Below are positions 7,176-11,016 of a stretch of DNA of 11,016 bases, one piece after another. The first letter of the stretch is position 1; every line of letters begins with the position of its first letter. Position numbers and translations under genes: made by a program. The stretch covers positions 1-11,016 of the forward strand of contig DEBL01000176.1 in the NCBI GenBank assembly GCA_002348535.1, written 5' to 3'. This DNA is from Deltaproteobacteria bacterium UBA2957 (GTDB taxonomy: Bacteria; Myxococcota_A; UBA796). The notes below the pieces were generated by a model. The model ran no database searches, was not told the DNA's origin, and saw nothing but the letters and a program-made list of their open reading frames with translations.

Positions 7176-8740
7176 GGTGCATACTCCCACAATCGATGGC
7201 GGTCATCGTACTGCACAACCAATCGCCAGCCCGATCGCTGGAGATGAACGGGCTGGGTGTCTGGCAGTTCAGGCAGTGCTTGTTGAACCATCCAGACTCG
7301 TCCATCCGCAGCGGGTGGGTTTTCGATCCAGTCACTGCACTCCGCAGCGCTGCTGATCCCTTCAAGCGTATCGAATCGGCTTGGGAGCACAACCAAGTCA
7401 ATATTAAGCGGAACGCAGTCGATGAGAATATCGTCTTGGTTCATTGAAGAGGTCGCCCAGTCTGCGACCGTGCCGGCGACGCTCTCCCAATCCGTGTTGA
7501 TGTTCGGTCGGTCCGCCCACGGTCCGCTGGCGCCCGGCCATTGGGTGACAATCCATCCGGCAGCAGCACACAGTCCAAGGAATCGTCCAGCGGATACCCT
7601 GTCGACCACGCGTCCAGCCCATTCTCCGAGCCGTTGAAAGGCCAGTGGCACCAACAACACCATCACTGGGAGGAAGGTGATGGCGTACTTCTCGGCGTAC
7701 GAGGTCCATGCCGCAGCCAACAAGAATGCACCGATAGGGCCTCCAAAGATCACAGCGCTGGATGCGGTGTCTCGCCACGATGGGCGCATGGCGCTTGGAA
7801 GGAACACCCATGGGAGAAGCCACACCAACGCTGTGGGGCTCGGAGCGCAATCTTCAGCCTGGAGCGTGCCGTAGTTTGCCGAGACGAACTGGCGACCACA
7901 GGCGTTGGTGAGTTCATCGATATTGAGTGGCTTCGGCGTCCAATCGGTGCATGCGCTGAACCGGCTTGGGTCAGCTTGACCGCTCGCGATGCGATCAAGT
8001 TCTTCGCGGCGTCGCTGAAGGACTTGCTCACCGAGGCCTTCCTGCGGAACGTTCCAATGGTTCACAACCCATGCATCGAAGCCAACCGAACCGCCGGTTC
8101 CCACGCAGAACAGCAGCGGCAGAGAGAGCCATCGCACGCGGCGCGAATCTCGGATCGCCCCGATAATGCACAACCCAAGCCCCAATGGCACAGCAACCAG
8201 TCCGAGGTGGTTGATGCGCCAAGCGATTCCGGCGAGCACGCCCGCACCCACTGCCACGCCCCAGCGAGGGAAGCGGTACATCAATGCAGCGGCAGCGAGG
8301 GCCAAAGCGAAGGCGGCAGCGGCCGGTGGATACATGTTGGTCCACATGGCCCCTTCCACCGCACACTGCAGGAGCGGGATGCTGCAGACGGCCAACATAC
8401 TCGCGGCCACCCCGGCGATGAGTCGAACAAATACACCGGTTGCGAGCACCACAATGACCATGCTGATTTGCGCAATGAGGTGCGCGGCTTCCACAAAACC
8501 GATGGGTTTCCCAAGGGTGGCTAGGAGCAAGGGGTACAGCGGAGGCCGCCATCCAAAGTAAGCGGCCGTTGGGTCCCAGAAATAGTGAGCAGCCTCGAAG
8601 TACATCGGCCAGTTGCTGCCCCATGGGTGGTTCAAGTTCGGAATGGCATCCAAGATGGCGACGCACGCGATAGCAGCGCTAAGCAACCATGGGAGCTCGG
8701 TGCGCACGGCAGCGATCAAGGTTTGTCGGGTTCGAGACAC
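7172..8740 (-). CDS. Polytopic membrane glycosyltransferase-like protein (GT-C/PMT-ArnT type, 522 aa)
   Basis: The predicted protein has an N-terminal helix (17-33), an outer loop, then about ten further hydrophobic segments up to residue 402, and a soluble C-terminal part (about 405-522). The loop after helix 1 (31-64) carries D31, E49 and D56. It leads into WRPPLYPLLLATLG (64-77), a segment common in protein-mannosyltransferase/ArnT-like (GT39/GT83) enzymes, which use polyprenyl-phosphate sugars outside the membrane. A large loop (about 227-300) holds C264, C281 and C298, which could form disulfides. The donor and acceptor cannot be read from the sequence. The start is taken as GTG 8740, because the frame upstream to 8968 is antisense-like residue soup inside gatA. 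A weak TAGG site is 7 bases upstream. It begins 14 bases after the gatA stop and overlaps the SGNH gene by 4 bases, so it is probably co-transcribed with both. Confidence 0.8.
   Translation of the reverse strand: MSRTRQTLIAAVRTELPWLLSAAIACVAILDAIPNLNHPWGSNWPMYFEAAHYFWDPTAAYFGWRPPLYPLLLATLGKPIGFVEAAHLIAQISMVIVVLATGVFVRLIAGVAASMLAVCSIPLLQCAVEGAMWTNMYPPAAAAFALALAAAALMYRFPRWGVAVGAGVLAGIAWRINHLGLVAVPLGLGLCIIGAIRDSRRVRWLSLPLLFCVGTGGSVGFDAWVVNHWNVPQEGLGEQVLQRRREELDRIASGQADPSRFSACTDWTPKPLNIDELTNACGRQFVSANYGTLQAEDCAPSPTALVWLLPWVFLPSAMRPSWRDTASSAVIFGGPIGAFLLAAAWTSYAEKYAITFLPVMVLLVPLAFQRLGEWAGRVVDRVSAGRFLGLCAAAGWIVTQWPGASGPWADRPNINTDWESVAGTVADWATSSMNQDDILIDCVPLNIDLVVLPSRFDTLEGISSAAECSDWIENPPAADGRVWMVQQALPELPDTQPVHLQRSGWRLVVQYDDRHRLWEYAP
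7184..7188 (-). promoter_or_regulatory. Ribosome binding site that decides the SGNH hydrolase start
   Basis: On the minus strand GGGAG precedes GTG 7175 by 8 bases. It lies at the very 3' end of the upstream coding region. It favours the GTG that overlaps the upstream TGA over the earlier GTG at 7190, which the site itself overlaps. Confidence 0.55.
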
Positions 8741-8754
8741 ACCACAGCCTACTG

Positions 8755-10155
8755 CTACCGGCCGGTGATCACCATGCCCAAGTTGAGGATTGCAGCCTCG
8801 TCTTCTCGGGGTCCAATCAGTTGCAGCCCGATTGGCTTGCCGTGCAGCATGCCGGCGGGCACGCTCAGTGCAGGATGCCCGGACAACGAAGGAGGAATTG
8901 TGAAGATGTCCGCCGTGTACATTTCCGCCGGGTCTTCGATGCGCGTTCCGAGGTGGAAGGCACCGCACGGCGCCGTTGGAGTCGCGATCACATCCACAGT
9001 CGAGAAGGCGCGATCGAGTGTTTCACGCATGGCTGTTCGTGCGGCTGTGGCTCGACTGTACAGTTGCGCCGATAGACCCTCGGACAGCGCATAGGTTCCC
9101 AGCAGCAGGCGCCGCTGAACCTCTGGTCCAAATCCTTGGGTACGCGACGCGGTGATGGTGTCTTCAAGGGTTGCCCGCGTCTGTCGGACACCAAGGCGAA
9201 TCCCATCATACCGAGCGAGGTTGGATGCCGCTTCGGCACTGGACAGGACGTAGTAAGCAGGGAGAGCCGCCGAGAGAATTGGCAGATCGATCGGAACCAA
9301 TACGGCGCCCCTCGACTTGAGTTCATGGAGGCACTTCATGAGAGGCTCGTAGACCGGAATCGAATCGCTCCATGCTTGACGAGGCATCCCAATCCGGAGT
9401 CGTTTTAAAGACGGTGGGGACGCAACATCCGGCACGACCATCCGAGCCTGCAGCGATGTGGAGTCCAACGGGTCGACTCCGGCCATTACCGAAACCGCGA
9501 CCGCCGCGTCCCGTATCGATCGCGTCAAGGGTCCAATCTGGTCGAGGGAACTGGCGAATGCAACGAGCCCGTGTCGACTGATTCGGCCGTAGGTTGGCTT
9601 GAGTCCCACGACGCCACAAAAGCTCGCCGGCTGCCGCACGCTGCCGCCGGTGTCGGAGCCCAGTGCAATGGGAACGACTCCGGCTGCTACCGCGGCGGCG
9701 GATCCGCTGGAAGAGCCGCCCGGAACGCATGCGGGGTCGACTGGGTTTCGAGTTGGGCCCCATGAGGAGTGCTCTCCAGAGCTGCCCATCCCGAACTCGT
9801 CCATGTTTGTGCGACCGATCACGATGGCCCCTTGATCTTCCAGTCGCTGCAACGCGGTTGCCGTGTGTGTTGCGGTGTTGCCATCGAGGAATCGACTACC
9901 GGCCATGAGGGGGTGCCCTTCGTGCGCGATGTTGTCCTTGATGGCAATCGGAACGCCCGCGAGTCGTCCGGGGTCACGATTTGACGCGACGAGCGAATCG
10001 ATTTCCATCGCTCGCTGGCGGGCGTGCTCGGGCATCAGGTGTATGAACGCCCCGAGATGGTCCACGGCTGTTGCCCGTCGTAACGCGGCGTTCACCACAT
10101 CGATTGCGCGGCGATTTCCCATGCGCACCGCACCCGCAATCACCACTGCATCCAT
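8755..10155 (-). CDS. gatA: Aspartyl/glutamyl-tRNA amidotransferase subunit A
   Basis: GatA is the glutaminase subunit of GatCAB in the cytoplasm. It frees ammonia from glutamine and passes it to GatB, which amidates Glu-tRNA(Gln) or Asp-tRNA(Asn). The amidase-signature Ser-cisSer-Lys triad is present with family spacing: Lys73 in AIKDNI, Ser148 in PGGSSSGSAA and Ser172 in GSDTGGSVRQPA. The stretches NMDEFGMGSS (117-126), GPTRNP (133-138) and GLQLIGP near the C-terminus are also typical of GatA. At 466 aa it is a little shorter than the usual 480-490, and the C-terminus ends soon after GLQLIGP. Other amidase-signature enzymes share the triad, but the adjacent gatC settles the assignment. The start is ATG 10155, which shares TGATG with the gatC stop. 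gatB is not in this window. Which tRNA is served (Gln, Asn or both) cannot be told from here. Confidence 0.96.
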   Translation of the reverse strand: MDAVVIAGAVRMGNRRAIDVVNAALRRATAVDHLGAFIHLMPEHARQRAMEIDSLVASNRDPGRLAGVPIAIKDNIAHEGHPLMAGSRFLDGNTATHTATALQRLEDQGAIVIGRTNMDEFGMGSSGEHSSWGPTRNPVDPACVPGGSSSGSAAAVAAGVVPIALGSDTGGSVRQPASFCGVVGLKPTYGRISRHGLVAFASSLDQIGPLTRSIRDAAVAVSVMAGVDPLDSTSLQARMVVPDVASPPSLKRLRIGMPRQAWSDSIPVYEPLMKCLHELKSRGAVLVPIDLPILSAALPAYYVLSSAEAASNLARYDGIRLGVRQTRATLEDTITASRTQGFGPEVQRRLLLGTYALSEGLSAQLYSRATAARTAMRETLDRAFSTVDVIATPTAPCGAFHLGTRIEDPAEMYTADIFTIPPSLSGHPALSVPAGMLHGKPIGLQLIGPREDEAAILNLGMVITGR

Positions 10156-10433
10156 CAGTTCGGCTTCTTGATCAGCGGCACGATCAGGGCGCCGGATGGG
10201 GCCAGTGGCCCGTCCAATGGCGTAAAAGATTCGGATCGGGATTCAACGGTCCGGTCTGCGCGACGGGGCGACGAGATCGGCTCATTCGCTGCGACCGCGT
10301 CAATGGTTTCGAGTGGCCCCAACGAGGCCACGAGTGCCGTCAGTTCGTTTGCCCGCAGAGCCACGGACTCTTCGGGGATGTCCAGACGAGCCAAGGCCGC
10401 AAGGCGGCGAACGGTGCGGCTATCGATCGCCAC
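10155..10433 (-). CDS. gatC: Aspartyl/glutamyl-tRNA amidotransferase subunit C
   Basis: GatC is the small subunit that wraps around and stabilises the GatA-GatB complex. At 92 aa the protein has the normal length. Its N-terminal helix region has VRRLAALARLDIPEES (8-23), the family hallmark. A variable middle carries the Arg-Arg-Ala-Asp stretch (57-60), and the C-terminal VPLI (85-88) is where GatC proteins have a Val-Pro motif. The start is GTG 10433. No clear ribosome binding site precedes it, so translation probably depends on ribosomes finishing the upstream gene, whose TGA ends only 6 bases earlier and in the same frame. Its own TGA overlaps the gatA ATG by one base. The identity follows from this sequence plus the adjoining gatA. 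Confidence 0.92.
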   Translation of the reverse strand: MAIDSRTVRRLAALARLDIPEESVALRANELTALVASLGPLETIDAVAANEPISSPRRADRTVESRSESFTPLDGPLAPSGALIVPLIKKPN

Positions 10434-10439
10434 AGTTGG

Positions 10440-10748
10440 TCAGGATGAGGAACCAAACAAGCCAGAAAAGAAGCCCGATTGGTCTTCACCGGCAAGTTGT
10501 TCGAGTTCTCCCGGGTCCAGTAGCACCGCGCCGCACTCACAACGCTCGATCTCGACACCCTTGAAGATCTCGGTCTTCATCGGCTTTCCGCACTTCCCAC
10601 ACATGTGAAAGTGGAGCTCCTTGGCGGCCTCCGCTGCTGCAGCCTCGCTTTCCATGGCTGCGATCTCACGCAGCTTGGCGAGCTGTTCCTGCTGCTGCTT
10701 GTGAAAGTACTCTTCTTCCGAGGTCAGGCCGTCTTTGTTGATGTCCAT
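10440..10748 (-). CDS. Small zf-TFIIB-like zinc-ribbon protein with an N-terminal EF-hand-like loop (102 aa)
   Basis: The sequence splits into three parts. Residues 2-13 are DINKDGLTSEEE, which fits an EF-hand calcium loop (D2, N4, D6, E13) but with no helix before it. Residues 14-47 are a charged, Glu/Ala-rich helix, possibly a coiled coil. Residues 50-86 resemble a zf-TFIIB zinc ribbon, with C50-x-x-C53, a gap of 16, then C70-x-C72 and LLDPGELEQL. The second pair is CxC where the family normally has CxxC, so zinc binding may be altered. A Gly/Ser/Phe-rich tail ends the protein. Function is unknown; members of this family are widespread small proteins without a settled role. The start is ATG 10748, with GGAG 5 bases upstream. 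It heads the operon and shares its reading frame with gatC, separated by TGA and two codons. Confidence 0.85.
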   Translation of the reverse strand: MDINKDGLTSEEEYFHKQQQEQLAKLREIAAMESEAAAAEAAKELHFHMCGKCGKPMKTEIFKGVEIERCECGAVLLDPGELEQLAGEDQSGFFSGLFGSSS

Positions 10749-10772
10749 GGGTGCTCCGTTGGATGAGTGACG

Positions 10773-10801
10773 AGGGTACCGTTCGTTGACCTGAGAATCA
10801 A
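10773..10801 (-). promoter_or_regulatory. Candidate sigma70-type promoter for the zf-TFIIB-gatC-gatA-GT-SGNH run
   Basis: Read on the minus strand, TTGATT (10796-10801) is followed after exactly 17 bases by TACCCT (10773-10778). These match the -35 TTGACA at four of six positions and the -10 TATAAT at three of six, including the key first TA and last T. Transcription would start near 10766, leaving a leader of about 18 bases with GGAG before ATG 10748. It sits just downstream of the terminator of the neighbouring gene, which is where a new promoter is expected. The -10 match is weak. Confidence 0.35.
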
Positions 10802-10816
10802 GGTGTAAGGAGCATC

Positions 10817-10847
10817 AAAAAATGGGCGCCCCGAGAGGGGCGCCCAT
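10817..10847 (-). terminator. Intrinsic terminator of the Asp/Cys-rich protein gene
   Basis: On the minus strand a perfect 11-bp GC-rich stem (arms 10837-10847 and 10822-10832) closes a 4-base TCTC loop. It is followed directly by a run of six T residues (10817-10822, partly shared with the stem base). It lies 20 bases after the TAA stop of the upstream gene (10868-10870). This is a textbook Rho-independent terminator and separates that gene from the gatCA operon. Confidence 0.93.
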
Positions 10848-10867
10848 GCGTTCGGTTACGACTCGAC

Positions 10868-11016
10868 TTATTCGTCAGCACACGCAGGATCGTCGTCGCA
10901 GTAGAAGTCATCGCAGTCGGTGTACCCGTCACCGTCGTTGTCTTCGCCGTCGTCGCAGTCTTCTGCGCACGCGGTGTCATCGGCACAGTCGAAGTCGTCG
11001 CAGTCGATGTAGCTGT
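10868..11016 (-). CDS. Asp/Cys-rich repeat protein, C-terminal fragment, probably secreted
   Basis: The 5' part lies beyond the right edge; 48 codons and a TAA stop are present. The peptide is extremely acidic and Cys-rich. It holds two copies of a unit of the form Y-x-D-C-D-D-F-x-C-x-D-D-x-A-C: residues 2-16 of the fragment (YIDCDDFDCADDTAC) and 31-45 (YTDCDDFYCDDDPAC), 29 residues apart. They are joined by a DCDDGEDNDGDG linker that looks like a calcium-binding loop. Such Asp/Cys-rich, MopE-like or thrombospondin-type-3-like tails are common in secreted proteins of myxobacteria and relatives and suggest binding of calcium or other metals, with disulfides formed outside the cytoplasm. A strong terminator follows 20 bases downstream. 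The rest of the protein, including any signal peptide or enzyme domain, is not visible, so no function is assigned. Confidence 0.8.
   Translation of the reverse strand, partial: SYIDCDDFDCADDTACAEDCDDGEDNDGDGYTDCDDFYCDDDPACADE

Noticed and set aside
7541..8524. 327-codon open frame on the plus strand
   Set aside because: It is antisense to the GT-C-like gene, rich in His/Gln/Glu/Ser/Gly with no hydrophobic or domain pattern. It is a by-product of GC-rich codon use on the other strand.
8741..8968. Extension of the GT-C-like protein upstream to 8968
   Set aside because: It would lie within gatA in another frame, is Arg/His-rich and has no homology-like features. GTG 8740 gives a normal cytoplasmic N-terminus and first helix.
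10798..10986. 62-codon minus-strand open frame rich in Thr
   Set aside because: It is a shifted-frame reading of the Asp/Cys repeat region. The Asp/Cys frame has the repeat structure and a stop just before the terminator.
1..11016. CRISPR array, insertion sequence, tRNA, toxin-antitoxin or defence operon
   Set aside because: I saw no regular direct repeats with spacers, no transposase or integrase, no tRNA-like cloverleaf and no known defence domain in any coding region.

Overview
This GC-rich, densely packed window looks like a Gram-negative chromosome. It resembles Myxococcota or a related former deltaproteobacterial lineage, but that is an inference from style and not from a marker gene. 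The clues are a lipoprotein with a Thr/Asp/Gly/Pro-rich linker after its lipobox, a secreted-type Asp/Cys-rich tail of the myxobacterial kind, several envelope proteins of the GT-C and SGNH types, and an indirect-aminoacylation operon (gatCA). I see no mobile element, CRISPR array, tRNA, rRNA or phage gene.

Layout from left to right. (1) 1-203, minus: the N-terminus of a membrane-anchored protein that resembles the start of the complete SGNH hydrolase further right. (2) 231-6204, plus: a tightly overlapping three-gene operon. It encodes an 874-aa polytopic membrane protein with an extra N-terminal beta-rich domain, a 523-aa polytopic membrane protein related to it, and a lipoprotein with a seven-repeat FG-GAP/VCBS propeller and a C-terminal ASPIC/UnbV domain. 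The joins are a 4-base ATGA overlap and a TGATG overlap. (3) 10748-6201, minus: a five-gene run of zf-TFIIB-like protein, gatC, gatA, polytopic GT-C-like glycosyltransferase and SGNH/GDSL hydrolase, with gaps or overlaps of +6, -1, +14 and -4 bases. It converges on the plus operon so closely that the two stop codons overlap (6201-6204). (4) 10868-11016, minus: the C-terminus of an Asp/Cys-rich repeat protein, followed by a perfect 11-bp stem intrinsic terminator. A candidate promoter for the five-gene run lies in the gap behind it.

How the genes may work together. GatC and GatA are two of the three subunits of the amidotransferase that converts misacylated Glu-tRNA(Gln) and/or Asp-tRNA(Asn); gatB must lie elsewhere. 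The other genes point to the cell envelope: three polytopic proteins of the GT-C/YfhO kind, one SGNH esterase/acyltransferase-like protein plus a probable second at the left edge, and a surface-type propeller lipoprotein. A plausible but unproven reading is a locus that builds or decorates an extracellular glycan. Housekeeping and envelope genes appear to share one transcript on the minus strand. I found no clear defence system or other known exotic system. The most unusual items are the zf-TFIIB-like protein (CxC instead of CxxC, an EF-hand-like loop at its N-terminus, and one leaky-context stop separating it in frame from gatC), the domain layout of the 874-aa protein, and the coupling of the propeller lipoprotein to the two membrane proteins.
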